A DNA stretch of 64,000 bases from Siderastrea siderea (GCA_964030785.1 OZ034971.1:12927079-12991078), one strand, 5' to 3'; positions 51,701 to 58,745 are shown, counted from the first letter of the stretch. A program made the numbers and translations. The notes: generated from the sequence alone by a model not told the origin.

Positions 51701-54568
51701 TGGAACCACACATTTCAATCCATATGTCATGTAACAATTACAATTTGTTATGAATATTTCCTGAAATGCTGACCAGGTTGATAAAGATGCCGAAAATCAC
51801 GACAAAATCCGGGGAAATGATCAACGCAACCACTTCTCCTGTTGATAAAACGAACCCTGATCGCTCTCTGCCCAGGGCTTTCTTTTCCTTCAGTCTTGGT
51901 TTGGAGGACAAAAACAGACATAATTCCATTTTTTTATGATGCATTTAGGTGAAAGAAAACTCATAACTTCGTTAAAAAAATTAATATAAACCACTTTGCA
52001 AGAATCGATAAAATGTGAATGCAACCAGCACGCGCTTTCGGATTTCACATGATCAAGTTAATCAGGTGTGACAGAACTTGTCAGCGATCAATTGCCATAA
52101 TTAACAAGGAAAAATCTTTTACTCCTAATAACTCTCCAGTGAGCCATTATTTTCTGCTAATTTTTTGTTTGAAAGAAAGCTCTCGAAGAGATTTATCTGA
52201 ACATGTAAAAATCTCATTTATCAAAAAATGACACTTTTTTCCCTGGCTGATACCTTAAATAAGCTAAATGACTGAATGATAAGTTTATTCAAGTTTGTTA
52301 AAAAAAATACAAGATCTTTGAATAGGTGAACCAGATGTTAGTCCTCCATGATTCAATCGATGTTGTCATGATTCTGTGGAACAAACGTTTTTTCAGGTAT
52401 TTACATGTATGTTTAGCCACAAGTATTCACAAAAAAATAACAACAGCAACAAGAAAGAAAACAACTGAAAAAGATACCTGTACACGTTGACATCATATGA
52501 TATTAACCCATTGACACCCGGCAAGCTTCGAAAAAATGGTACTTTTAAGCACCAAATGGCCTTTTTTAGCCCTGTTTGATCCAATTTCGTCCCAATCTTT
52601 GTGAAAAGTGCTTTCCACCACGAACAGTTGCCCGTTTCTTTCGGTTTCAGGACTTTTTCTAGCACTTTGAGTTCAGGCATGCACACAATTCAAAATTTGG
52701 AGACAGCTTTTTACACAAAAACTCCCCGTCTACGGCTCTTCGAGATTTAGCGCACAAGCCCATTGCTTTTGTTCTCATTTCGATTTTCGCTTTTTGCTGT
52801 TGAGTAAGCCATGTGACCATGGTTTCTGGTGATGAGAAAAGTTTGGCCTCAAAGCTCGTTTGAAAAGGAAAGAGTTGGCCAAAAGTAGCAGTCGGTGGGA
52901 AGGCCATGATTTTCTTGTGTTTTGGAGGTAAAAGTTCCTTGGTTTTCTGGCTGTTACTCAGGTTTACATGATCCGATCATTGCCCTTCAGGCATCATTTA
53001 CCAGATCTTTTTGTGTTGCATCAACTGGTTATCAAAGCTTTCAGGGTCAGTTAAAGTGATGACGTCACAAGTGGAACAAGACACCTGCTCATTCTAGGGT
53101 GCATAGGGGCACAATGGGCAACAGTGGGTTAAACACTCTAATCTGCTACCTTGAGGCTAGACAGTTCATGGCATTCTTAAAATGTATCTGACGTTAGACT
53201 TTTATGGTTTGATTGTAGGAGATTTTGCTGTCCTGCTTACAGCTGGTATGTCAATCAAGATGGCACTGCTGGCAAACTTACTTTCCGCCATGTCATGTTA
53301 TATTGGCTTAGCCATCGGTATTTATATTGGCCAGCAGCCTGATGCCAGGTTCTGGATCTTTGCTATTGCTGGCGGGGTGTTCCTTTATGTTGCACTGGTT
53401 GACATGGTAAGACATATTGAACCCTTTCACTGTCTAGCTTAACCCTTAAAGCCCTGAAAATGTGTATCCTCCTTACTGTTCTCCACACATTTCTTGTGGA
53501 ACAAGTTAGGAGAATTTGTCTAAATATGAAGACATCTTATGTTAACTTGGTGATCACTTCCTTTATTCTCATCACTTGGATGTTTGAGTAAGTACATTAT
53601 AGTGAAGGTGCAAAGAGAAATTCCATTTTCATCACTGTTAGGTCTTAAATTGTTTCTGGAAGGGGCAGGGACTGCTACAGAATGTAATCTTTATTGAACC
53701 CTTTAAGCTTCAATTATATCAACATGTATGTTCTCCTCACTGTTGTCCATATATTTCTTGTGGTATAAGTTGAGAAAATTGATAGCACATCAAGAAATTT
53801 TATCTTTGGTGATCATATTCTTTATTCTCTTGACCTGTGTGTTCATCATGTAGTGATATCTTAAGGAGAGATTCGACGTTTGTCACTACTGGAGCCTAAA
53901 GGGTTAATAATTTAAAATACATTATAAATTATATTATTTTACGTCAGTGTAAGAACCTGACAAGATTTTTTATGTTTTACAAGCTATTGTTTTAAAATGT
54001 CTTGTTTCCTTTGTTTTATGACATCTGAGTTTTACACAGGTTCTTACACTGATGTAAAGCCAAAAACTAAAGCTATCTATGTGAGCTCATAGCACACTGA
54101 GTTGTATTCATGTACATTAAGATTAATTGGACTAAAATTATCGACAGTACCAGTTATGAGTAATGTTTTTTATATGAAGCCGCAGGTATCCTTCTTCTTA
54201 AAATACTCTTTATGCCCCCTCCCTTTATTTAATGTTGTATGGCTGCAAAGCTTTACATTTGTGGAACAAAACAAGCACCATTAGTTGGGGGGAGGGGGAT
54301 ATTCTGGTGAGGAGAGGAGATTTATCGTTAAGAGGTAGAAAAATACCCTCTGAAATAAAGTGTCTTGACACTTTTGATGCTTCTTGATGTCATTAATTGT
54401 TGATTATCAATTTTCCTCCTGTAGCTTCCTCACCTGATGCACAGCGAGACATTGCAGACAGAACCTGCGGTCACATTTTTGATGCAAAACTTTGGTTTAC
54501 TGCTTGGTATTTCCATCATGTTGATAATTGCCTTGTACGAGGAGGACTTAATGAAAATACAATTCTAG
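16062..54568 (+). CDS. LIV-1 family ZIP metal transporter, ZIP4/ZIP12-like (10 exons)
   Basis: Joined exons give 768 residues: signal peptide (1-22); an ectodomain to about 385 with Cys-aromatic motifs opening exons 2, 3 and 4 and a CPAF motif (CPAL in most LIV-1 proteins); TM1 387-408; TM2 419-440; TM3 470-491; a cytosolic loop 492-604; TM4 with [13 protein letters not shown] (619-631); TM5 with [10 protein letters not shown] (651-660); TM6 672-695; TM7 703-721; TM8 739-758. The His and acidic residues of TM4 and TM5 form the binuclear metal site of ZIPs. The protein should import zinc (or other divalent metal) across the plasma membrane. A two-part ectodomain with a His-rich linker and the ALYEED end resemble SLC39A4/SLC39A12 more than ZIP6/ZIP10. 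All splice phases agree and no stop interrupts it. It is the only intact host gene here. Confidence 0.93.
16599..16889 (+). CDS. ZIP gene exon 2: ectodomain, first Cys module
   Basis: 97 codons, phase 0 at both ends; acceptor ttttacag, donor AAG|gtagat. Residues 74-170, opening [10 protein letters not shown] and including several Asn-X-Ser/Thr sequons (NST, NHS, NFS, NQT), as expected for an extracellular segment. It matches the position of the helix-rich domain of ZIP4/ZIP12. Confidence 0.88.
16890..16997. other. Intron 2, donor-proximal unique part
   Basis: Intron 2 runs 16890-30757 (13.9 kb). This first part has no gene. It ends with CTTGAAC (16991-16997), the left target duplication of the hAT-like element. 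Confidence 0.8.
16998..18417. mobile_element. hAT-like non-autonomous element
   Basis: Perfect 19-bp TIRs beginning CAGGGCGTAACATGTCGAT, flanked by the direct duplication CTTGAAC (16991-16997 and 18418-18424). CAGGG ends and a target duplication of about 8 bp fit hAT elements. Both ends carry dense TCGAT/ATCGA motifs (16998-17165 and 18225-18417), which are self-complementary. The 1.06 kb between the ends has no transposase ORF. Confidence 0.82.
20293..21154. mobile_element. Short MULE relative with minisatellite TIRs
   Basis: Flanked by a perfect 9-bp duplication GGCAAGTTG (20284-20292, 21155-21163). The left end starts GAGTTTTACTAACATGCGAGCC and continues as a roughly 21-base minisatellite (gcgagccatgcgagtcatagt) to about 20449. 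The right end is the inverted counterpart (ggctcgcatgactcgc) at 21073-21141, closing with AGGCAGACCC. The interior has no ORF. It shares ends with 32154-37123 and 62351-62691. Confidence 0.88.
21549..22587. mobile_element. TIR element with ATT flanks (family X1)
   Basis: Inverted ends GGGCGATTCCAGAAAATATC (left) matched at the right end, about 32 bp in total, flanked by ATT on both sides (21546-21548, 22588-22590). Subterminal blocks repeat CCCCCATGCCCTCGGATTTCC-like units. It lacks a transposase. Related to 50094-51711. Confidence 0.75.
23643..25180 (+). pseudogene. DIRS reverse transcriptase and RNase H
   Basis: The frame opens before [15 protein letters not shown] (ATG 23670). Reverse transcriptase motifs: [34 protein letters not shown] (catalytic Asp), then after an in-frame TGA at 24111, [15 protein letters not shown], and the catalytic [10 protein letters not shown] near 24265. 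RNase H follows: [37 protein letters not shown] and [10 protein letters not shown] supply the D-E-D-D residues. Stops near 24528 and 24655 break the polyprotein. The YLDD box and the RNase H type are those of DIRS-like elements. Confidence 0.85.
25435..25817. mobile_element. MITE inserted at TTAA (piggyBac-type target)
   Basis: A 383-base insert in the recombinase gene flanked by TTAA (25431-25434, 25818-25821). Removing it with one TTAA restores the host frame. The imperfect TIRs share GCTATGTCAC / GTGACATA..C. No ORF. Confidence 0.8.
25983..27080. mobile_element. Mutator-like element with 9-bp TSD
   Basis: Flanked by TTCCACACT on both sides (25974-25982, 27081-27089), and removal rejoins the recombinase frame. 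The inverted ends start TAGCCTGAGTAGCAAGCG / TAGCCTGCGTAGCAAGCG and extend, imperfectly, for roughly 165 bases. Within each arm GCAAGCGTTTCC recurs in inverted orientation, so each end can fold on itself. No transposase ORF. This is a different family from the GCGAGCC-ended MULEs. Confidence 0.82.
27833..29635. other. Intron 2 sequence without recognised features
   Basis: AT-rich intron DNA. A few short ORFs (28328-28600, 29003-29221) have no recognisable content. A small tandem of CCTATGTTATTGAGA occurs near 28115-28140. No gene, RNA or transposon end was identified. Confidence 0.6.
29640..30075. repeat. About 100-bp tandem repeat, four degenerate copies
   Basis: Recurring blocks TACAGCATAATAAACA, then CTGCTCAGTAGCTTTCATTT, then CACTTTAGGATTTCATCCAC, with anchors near 29720, 29822, 29928 and 30013. 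Related single copies occur inside the MITE at 38720-38922 and at 58608-58745, so the array probably grew from the interior of such a MITE. Confidence 0.75.
30405..30668 (+). mobile_element. tRNA-derived SINE
   Basis: The head carries a pol III A box TGGCGCAGTGG (30414-30424) and B box GGTTCAATTCC (30457-30467) at tRNA-like spacing. It is followed by a non-tRNA body (gagaggtttttctcctggtagtccggtttt) and an AT-rich tail. It lies about 100 bases upstream of exon 3, in sense orientation in intron 2. It lacks a plausible cloverleaf 3' half, so it is not a functional tRNA gene. Confidence 0.85.
30758..31228 (+). CDS. ZIP gene exon 3: second Cys module and His-rich stretches
   Basis: 157 codons, phase 0, acceptor ctttttctag and donor ACT|gtaagt. 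Residues 171-327. It opens [11 protein letters not shown], then an acidic His-rich run ([16 protein letters not shown]), a helical part ([15 protein letters not shown]) and a second His/Arg-rich segment with [13 protein letters not shown]. The same order (helix, then HSDHSHRHR-like stretch) occurs in ZIP4. The His-rich parts probably bind metal or sense it. Confidence 0.9.
31221..31372 (+). repeat. Tandem duplication copying the exon 3 splice donor
   Basis: Two 76-base direct copies (31221-31296, 31297-31372), about 90% identical. Each begins GTGGCACTgtaagttgtatt, so the last eight coding bases and the full donor are duplicated. Use of the distal donor (31305) would add 76 bases and meet an in-frame TGA at 31264-31266. 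Confidence 0.9.
31951..32125 (+). CDS. ZIP gene exon 4: third Cys module and CPA motif
   Basis: 58 codons plus one base (phase 1), acceptor ttgttttcag and donor AAAA|gtaagt. Residues 328-385. It opens CYSVEDML and contains [14 protein letters not shown], the PAL-motif region that shapes dimerisation of LIV-1 ectodomains; here CPAL is CPAF. A charged juxtamembrane segment follows. Confidence 0.9.
32906..34345 (-). pseudogene. MULE transposase C-terminal half with SWIM zinc finger
   Basis: Reading leftwards: [20 protein letters not shown] (about 34330-34250), then after a frame change [17 protein letters not shown] and [15 protein letters not shown] (34200-34050), matching the later part of MULE transposase domains. 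Next comes a basic Trp-rich block ([13 protein letters not shown], about 33890), then a coiled-coil-like stretch (33760-33480). The SWIM finger is C-S-C..C-x-H in [19 protein letters not shown] (about 33270-33220), followed by [14 protein letters not shown]. Frameshifts near 34200, 33760, 33440 and 33120 make it inactive. It lies between two minisatellite TIRs, so it identifies the superfamily of those ends. Confidence 0.7.
34785..35175. mobile_element. MITE nested in the MULE
   Basis: Inverted ends TTTTTATCCACAATTCTGGA (about 34795) and its counterpart near 35140-35172, about 30 bp with few mismatches, and a T-rich start. An adjacent set of AATAAGCGCCGC repeats (34600-34640 and 35275-35376) may be the ends of another MITE surrounding it. 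No ORF of note. Confidence 0.6.
36226..36399 (-). CDS. OTU-like cysteine protease exon (MULE-borne)
   Basis: A 58-codon open exon with a good acceptor (tttcctcag) and donor (GAT|gtaagt) on the minus strand. It encodes [20 protein letters not shown] and then [15 protein letters not shown]-x-C-F-x-H-A is the catalytic Cys box of OTU proteases, and the following helix pattern fits. The catalytic His exon would lie further left (lower coordinates) and was not identified. It is enclosed by the MULE ends; some animal MULEs carry OTU domains. Confidence 0.65.
37632..37801 (+). CDS. ZIP gene exon 5: TM1 and TM2
   Basis: 170 bases completing the split Ile codon. Residues 386-442 with [19 protein letters not shown] (TM1) and [24 protein letters not shown] (TM2), the LIV-1 signature of these helices. 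Acceptor tatcactag, donor CAT|gtaagg. Phase 0 at its end. Confidence 0.93.
38500..38700 (+). CDS. ZIP gene exon 6: TM2-TM3 loop and TM3
   Basis: 67 codons, residues 443-509. A His/Asp-rich extracellular loop ([16 protein letters not shown]) is followed by TM3 ([22 protein letters not shown]) and the start of the cytosolic loop, including GGHSH. Acceptor gttaccag, donor GAG|gtaaga. Confidence 0.93.
38720..38922. mobile_element. piggyBac-like MITE in intron 6
   Basis: TTAA on both sides (38716-38719, 38923-38926) and inverted ends CCCTTTCACT / AGTGAAAGGG. The body contains the block CATTTGAATGGTCACAC found in the 29.6-30.1 kb tandem array. It starts 19 bases after the exon 6 donor. Confidence 0.8.
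39538..39681 (+). CDS. ZIP gene exon 7: cytosolic loop
   Basis: 48 codons, residues 510-557, basic and polar ([20 protein letters not shown], then GDIILTNV). Acceptor ttttggggcag, donor GTG|gtgagt. Phase 0 at both ends, so it could be skipped without frame change. Confidence 0.88.
40754..41165. mobile_element. Foldback insertion within the Tc1/mariner element
   Basis: Two arms of about 190-200 bases (CCAAAGCGTAATGCGAG.. and ..TCATATTACGCTTTGG) surround a short centre near 40950. They share GGAGACCGTTTGGGGCGA and its complement. No ORF is credible. Target duplication not resolved. Confidence 0.75.
41266..41619 (-). pseudogene. Tc1/mariner transposase N-terminal (paired-like HTH) remnant
   Basis: The frame encodes [20 protein letters not shown] and then [20 protein letters not shown], the typical first and second helix-turn-helix spacing of paired-like Tc1 transposases. 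It ends before a DDE catalytic domain. It lies inside TIRs with TA duplications, which supports the assignment. Confidence 0.65.
41700..42630. other. Intron 7 sequence, mostly unassigned
   Basis: No gene. A block AAGCCTAAAAGCGGAGCCGCC near 42000 and a related CGGAGCTC / GGCTCC block near 44885-44920 may be the two ends of a larger repeat enclosing the low-complexity arrays at 43.9-44.8 kb. Confidence 0.4.
42632..43040. repeat. About 200-bp direct repeat, two copies
   Basis: Blocks AATAGCTTTAAAC, ACTGCTTC(G/A)CTTA(T/C)AG, TTATATTTC(G/A)TT and AAACAAACACCAAACAT recur in the same order at about 42640-42750 and 42840-42945, with the first block again near 42995. Confidence 0.7.
43935..44525. repeat. 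GTTGTGTTGC-type low-complexity array
   Basis: A long degenerate run of gttgt/gttgc words. All three plus frames and one minus frame stay open over much of it (up to 140 codons), but the products are Cys/Val/Leu or Asn/Thr/Gln repeats with no domain. Confidence 0.9.
44553..44775. repeat. About 94-bp tandem repeat, 2.4 copies
   Basis: The unit contains AGACAACATCTCGACAGCTC, ACACAACAGCCGGCTTATTT and AAGTAGATCAACACAAGTAG. Copies start near 44555, 44649 and 44743. It is followed by a GTACGTACG-rich palindromic stretch (44785-44812). Confidence 0.9.
44925..45750. mobile_element. Reverse-orientation copy of repeat R1, extended
   Basis: 44925-45290 is the reverse complement of most of 4334-4803. 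The sequence then continues to a palindrome at about 45605-45725 (TTAAGGATAAATTT .. AAATTTATCCTTAA). GTAATCGC (45586) and GCGATTAC (45740) recur next to the conserved ends, and GTTATAAACAAGTAATCGCA joins an R1-like end to an R1-like start. Confidence 0.75.
46449..47545. mobile_element. TIR element with TA target duplication
   Basis: Inverted ends CCGTATTTACCCGCGTATA at 46449 and the complement ending at 47545, flanked by TA (46447-46448, 47546-47547). The right end is itself a foldback (47468-47545). A common animal MITE type. No transposase was identified. Confidence 0.75.
47546..47880. repeat. Direct duplication A, copy 1
   Basis: The same sequence, with one indel, occurs at 49064-49370. 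It starts TATACATTTTAATACACC and ends CTGATCACAGGTTTTTT. Copy 1 begins at the end of the TA-flanked MITE and lies upstream of exon 8; copy 2 lies downstream. Confidence 0.9.
48187..48490 (+). CDS. ZIP gene exon 8: TM4 and TM5, metal site
   Basis: 101 codons plus one base, residues 558-658. The end of the cytosolic loop ([15 protein letters not shown]) is followed by TM4 ([12 protein letters not shown], then [13 protein letters not shown]) and TM5 ([15 protein letters not shown]). H619, D623, H652, E653 and H656 are the expected metal ligands. Acceptor ttgaatag, donor CTTG|gtgagt, splitting the Gly of HELGD. Confidence 0.95.
48957..49462. repeat. Duplicated blocks B-A-B downstream of exon 8
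   Basis: Block B (TTTTCTTAAAAAGCCCAATC .. GAGGCCGACGTTTAAC) occurs at 48957-49048 and 49371-49462. Between them are CGCGGGTAAATACGG, a piece of the upstream MITE end, and block A copy 2 (49064-49370). The MITE fragment in the junction shows the duplication happened after the MITE inserted. No coding content. Confidence 0.88.
50094..51711. mobile_element. TIR element with ATT flanks (family X1, longer copy)
   Basis: Inverted ends GTGTGGTTCCAGAAAATATC and the complement at 51686-51711, flanked by ATT (50091-50093, 51712-51714). G-rich subterminal blocks with GGAATTTCC follow at 50135-50200 and 51565-51655. The core TTCCAGAAAATATCC is shared with the element at 21549-22587. No transposase was found. 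Confidence 0.75.
52507..52907 (-). pseudogene. Unknown ORF carried by the TTAA element
   Basis: ATG at 52907 opens [20 protein letters not shown], then a basic middle ([18 protein letters not shown]). A one-base frameshift near 52670 passes to [19 protein letters not shown] and a Trp/Lys-rich end ([13 protein letters not shown]). The frame then runs through the left TIR. No known domain is recognised. It is not a piggyBac DDE domain. Confidence 0.4.
52507..53128. mobile_element. piggyBac-like element with embedded ORF, intron 8
   Basis: TTAA on both sides (52503-52506, 53129-53132) and inverted ends CCCATTG / CAGTGGG with further matches inside. It carries a minus-strand reading frame of about 140 codons with one frameshift. 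Confidence 0.65.
53219..53406 (+). CDS. ZIP gene exon 9: TM6 and TM7
   Basis: 188 bases completing Gly659, residues to 721. It begins [18 protein letters not shown], then TM6 ([18 protein letters not shown]) and TM7 ([18 protein letters not shown]). Acceptor ttgattgtag, donor ATG|gtaaga. Completes the HELPHELGD motif with exon 8. Confidence 0.94.
53443..53907. mobile_element. Two degenerate piggyBac-like MITEs
   Basis: Copy one starts TTAA|CCCTTAAAGCCC (53439 onward, right end decayed near 53660). Copy two runs about 53699-53903 with CCCTTTAAGC and AAAGGG|TTAA. Both share ATTTCTTGTGG and TGATCA..TTCTTTATTCT with the better copy at 56752-56956. Confidence 0.7.
53938..54058. mobile_element. 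121-bp foldback MITE, intron 9
   Basis: 22-bp inverted ends TTTACGTCAGTGTAAGAACC and the complement (one mismatch) around a 75-base AT-rich centre. Confidence 0.75.
54425..54568 (+). CDS. ZIP gene exon 10: TM8 and C-terminus
   Basis: 47 codons plus TAG (54566-54568). Residues 722-768: [20 protein letters not shown] then TM8 ([18 protein letters not shown]) and the short tail EDLMKIQF. The end motif resembles the LSLYEDD-type ending of ZIP4. Acceptor cctcctgtag. Confidence 0.93.
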   Translation, partial: LPHLMHSETLQTEPAVTFLMQNFGLLLGISIMLIIALYEEDLMKIQF

Positions 54569-55460
54569 CACAGTTTGAAATGTGCAGTCTGGCAAGCCAT
54601 TAAGAGTACCTTGGTAGTCTAGAAGTAGTCTAGTTTAACTGCAATTTTGTTTGTCAGGAAAATCATGGGAAGCTGTGATTGTTGACTATTTGCAAGAAAT
54701 TATTTAAATTTTAGGCAGAAGGTAAATGGCTTGTGGAACCAGGAAAATTTTGACCCAGACTATCCACATGGAATATGTGCACTCTTTTTATTATTTTTAC
54801 TAGTTTCAAAATTAGCAACAGTTTTGTTCTTGTTTCTAGCTGCTTGAATTTTAATCTGATCTGCTAAAATAATTCAGGTAGAGTACAGCTAATAGTAATG
54901 TTGAACATAATAATTTTATAAAAGTAACGAGAATGTTGTCTTATTATAGTGGAGCTTCCCAATAGTTATATTGACCAACTTCCCATGGGCAACTAATCAT
55001 TTTGTTAAGCTAAGATGATCTCTTACTGTGCCTTTTTAATAACAAGTGGACAAGGAGACTGTGCTGAATAATGCAGTGGGTCACCATAATAACTTGTCAC
55101 TGGGGTCTTTGCACTTGAGTTTGAAGCAATTTATTCCACCCCAACAAAAATTGTTTGCAACTAAATTTAGAAAGAAAATAAAACCAGCTGCCCGAAAATG
55201 CAAAGAAATGTCTTAAGCAGCTAATGTGAGCTTAACCTTTGGCTCTGTTTTTCCACCTGGAGAATCTATCGGAAATTTCTGACCAATTTGAGCGTTTTTC
55301 AGCACCATCAGACAAGGATGGAACAGTGATGTAAGCACTCACTTTTCTACCATTGAGGCCAAGGTTCAAATGCTGGAGTTTCCAAGCCTACATCATGCTT
55401 ATGAGTTTCTTTGTTCAAATTTATTGAATTACTTGCGAGTTTGAGAAATAAAAAAGCAGT
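54569..55460 (+). other. 3' UTR and candidate polyadenylation signals
   Basis: AATAAA at 55177-55182 and 55447-55452 are candidate poly(A) signals; which one is used is not visible. Around 55311-55380 a degenerate tRNA-SINE head can be seen (GTAAGCACTCAC and GGTTCAAATGC at tRNA-like spacing). Confidence 0.35.
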
Positions 55461-56751
55461 GTAACCCATTGTTAGTTGGAGTTTGTCTGTTATTGAAAAG
55501 TGCAGAGAGAGGTCTGGTCACTGGGTTGCCAGGGAGGTTCAAGTGTAATTTAATCCATAATATTCGAAACCCATCTGTCCATCAACATTTAAAATTGTCT
55601 GTCATTGCTGTATAATTATTATTACAGACCACTGAGAAATTTTAGCTTCTTTTTACAGTTGTTTTATTCATTCAAAACTCAGTCCTTGTGGCTATGTAAT
55701 CATAATGATTATTATCACAATTGTTATATTTTGCTAGTGTGAAGTATTAATAATTTAGAACTATGTTGACATTTTAAACGTAGCATAATTAACTTTGGGT
55801 GAAACAAAGCATGGCTATTTTTCAAAAGAAAATAAAAAACCCTTTAAAAACAATCATCTTTTGTGCTCTTTACTTTACATAATTTGCTCAGATTTATTGT
55901 GATGGCTGTTTACAAATTTGCAAACAGCAAAGCATATTTCTGTTAGTGAGCATGCCCTACAAAGACAAAAGAAGGGAACACACGATTTTCATAACGTTAT
56001 TTTTGCCGAGGTTTTTCCCAAAATTACAGGCAAGAAAAGGTTTCGACTTCATACAAAACTGTCCTCTCTTCTAAAATTTTTCCAAACACGATTTAGTAGA
56101 TCTTTTCGTGAGCGGTCCATCTGCTCAGGGAACCAGCCTGGACCAGTTCAACCATATAAAAAAGAAGTATTAATAATTTAGAACTATGTTGACATTTTAA
56201 ACTGAGCATAATTAACTTTGGGTGCACACAACAGTGGTGGCCAGGCAAAATTTGCCCATGTCCATCGAAGAAATCCCAGCAACAGTGGTTTGATGTTATG
56301 TCCACAGAAATGAATTTTTTTTAACACCACTAACCAACATTTTGTGGATTAATAAAAATCTTTCTTGTGCACTGTTTTGTCTGATCAAAATGGCAACTTA
56401 GTTGAACATAATAAATTATCCTTTTACGAAAAAAAAAATACATTTGTACCCCAGCGCCACCCCTTCTGCTAAAACATGTCATGTAGGGAGTAGGTTTCTT
56501 TGTAGTTATTTTCCACGTGCTCCTGGGTGGGTAGCCCCAGTAGCCCCTGGTTAAATTTCCTTTTCCTATAATTTTCTTGTTCCAGGACCTGTCATGTTTC
56601 TGGAAAGAGGCCTGGGAACCAGTATGCTCTTTCATTGGGTGCTTGGTGATCTACCCAGGCCATCTCCTCATGAATCATATGATCCTATAACAGGCAAAAC
56701 ACAATGATCAAAACAGTGCTTCTCATTTTTGATGGTCGTTCACTTTTTTAA

Positions 56752-56956
56752 CCCTTTAAGCCCTGATATAAAAATGCGTATTCTTATTACTGATCTCCAT
56801 ACATTTCTTATGGAACTAGTAAGGAGAATTTGTCTAAATATCAAGACATCTTATCCTCAGTGATCACTTCCTTTATTCTTGTCACTTGAATGTTCAAACA
56901 AGCAGTGATCTTGTAAAGAGAAATTTCATGTTCATTAGGGCTTAGGGTGTAAAGGG
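56752..56956. mobile_element. piggyBac-like MITE, best copy
   Basis: Perfect TTAA flanks (56748-56751, 56957-56960), ends CCCTTTAAGCCCT / GGGCTTAGGGTGTAAAGGG, 205 bases, no ORF. Same family as 53.4-53.9 kb. Confidence 0.82.
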
Positions 56957-57247
56957 TTAAGATACTAATTCTTGAGAATTGCTGTTTCATCAACACAATC
57001 CCATCAATTGTATTCTAACTACAATGCATGTGCTAATACAAGTATTGGGTAGGGTAAAAGAAGTGTTTCATGTAATTCAGATTCAGACAACGAAACAATT
57101 TTTGTTGTTATTTTATCAATGGTGTGTAAAGAAGAATTAGCTGCTTACCACTCTTGGACAAAATAGACATGTGCATTCATGGTAAAATTGACATATGTGC
57201 ATTCATGCAAAAAGGATCAAGGATAAACCAAGTATATGCAAACAATG

Positions 57248-58172
57248 CATCAGTCAATTCCAGCTGCGCCCATGCCCCCCCCCCCCGGGCTAACCCCCGG
57301 GCATTAGCATTTTTTTCTCTTGGATGGCGAATTCCCCCGGGGTGGGGACACTTAAGCTACCAAATGCCCCGCGGTGGGGACGAAGGAAGAGGGCAAATGC
57401 CCCGCCCCCGGGATGGTACGTCCCCAATCAACACTGCAGCAGTTTTCATTCATTGCACAATAATGCCACTTTCAGAATTAAATGTGTGATTTTTCGTTTC
57501 TGTAGGCCTGCCTCTCCGTCTTCTACTGTTTGTAATGGCACCATCCGATGAACTTAATAACGCCAAGCATGGTATTTTAATACTTTACAGACAACACTAC
57601 ATGACAGTTGATTGTTACTTAAATGTTTGAAAACAGTTTGCTAGTAAACAAAAATCTTGACATTATAAAAGTCATCTGTTGTGAATAATATGCCAAAGTT
57701 TAAAACGTCGATCCCTATACACGTTTTTAGAATTTAATAATCGATCATTATAGTTTAAGAGTCATCGCGACTAAATTTTATTTAAATCCTTGATCAAAGA
57801 AGCATGCGTACGTCGATTTACGTTGATCGTTTCCAATATCGCTATATATAATGATAGCTCAAGTTGTGCCTTGATAAGCAATGAAGAAATGCATAAAATT
57901 GAGAAAACCTCCACTAGTTTGTTCAGTCCATGACGGTCGATCCAATCTGCAACGAATTGCTGGTCCTTTGCGATAAAATCCTCCATGTTTGGATTTCGAG
58001 TCGGAAACCACGAGTGTGTCAAAACCCCGAGGGTAGCCCCGGGGTAGGCAAATGCCCGACCCCCGGGCCGTGCCAAATTTGCTAATACCCCACCCCCGGA
58101 ACTGACAGGGTGCGCAAATGCCCCGCAGTTGCCCGGGGGGGGGGATGGGCGCGGCTGGAGTTGAATGATGCA
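57248..58172. mobile_element. TIR element with GC-rich CCCCGGG subterminal repeats
   Basis: Ends TGCATCAGTCAATTCCAGCT and the imperfect complement at 58140-58172, each followed by GCGCCCAT and poly-C. Both subterminal regions repeat AAATGCCCC(G/C) and CCCCCGGG words (57270-57415, 58025-58135). ORFs in it are repeat-derived. Confidence 0.65.
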
Positions 58173-58372
58173 TAACTGTAACACATCCGTGTTAGTACCT
58201 GCCAGTGGAAACTTACCAAGGCTCATAATGCACGATCTCTTTCCCAGCCTAAATCCTTTGTGATGGCTGTGACTGATGTGTATCAGCTGCCCTAAAGAGC
58301 CAAGAAATGGCAAATTGAAAGTGAAATATACCAGGACTGACTGAAGAAATAATCTTTGAAAGAACATTGCAT

Positions 58373-58570
58373 TATACAGTGGAATCCCGATTTTTTCGAA
58401 CCCTCGATTTTTCAAACCGCCTGATTTTTCGAACCATGGCACGTTTCCCTTACATTTGCTTCAATCAAACACTGTAATTTTACCCCTGATTTTTCGAACC
58501 CTCGGTTTTTCAAAACTCGTGATATTTCGAGGCAATTCTTACCTCCCATGGAAGAAATTTATATGAAATT
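58373..58570. mobile_element. pogo/Tigger-like element end
   Basis: Begins TACAGTGGAATCCCGATTTT and repeats TTTTTCGAACCCTC three times, a pattern common in pogo-type TIR ends. The opposite end was not found. Confidence 0.5.
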
Positions 58571-58607
58571 AACCTTCGATGTCTGGAACCCTCGTGAAAT
58601 TTTTTTA

Positions 58608-58745
58608 AAGTACTACTCAGTAGCTTGCATTTGAATGGTCACACATCTCAGACTCAAAAGCTGGAGCCACCTTCTATTACACAGTAAACAGTACCAAGGA
58701 AAGTGCTGCTCTGAGTGCCTTTCATTTGAATGGCCACTCATTAGG
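58608..58745. repeat. Fragments of the 29.6-kb 100-bp repeat
   Basis: Two adjoining pieces with CAGTAGCTTGCATTTGAATGGTCACA and AGTAAACAGTACCAAGG-like blocks, matching the units at 29640-30075. Confidence 0.65.

Noticed and set aside
57154..58442. ORFs with Pro/Gly/Arg-rich products
   Set aside because: They are translations of the GC-rich subterminal repeats of a TIR element.
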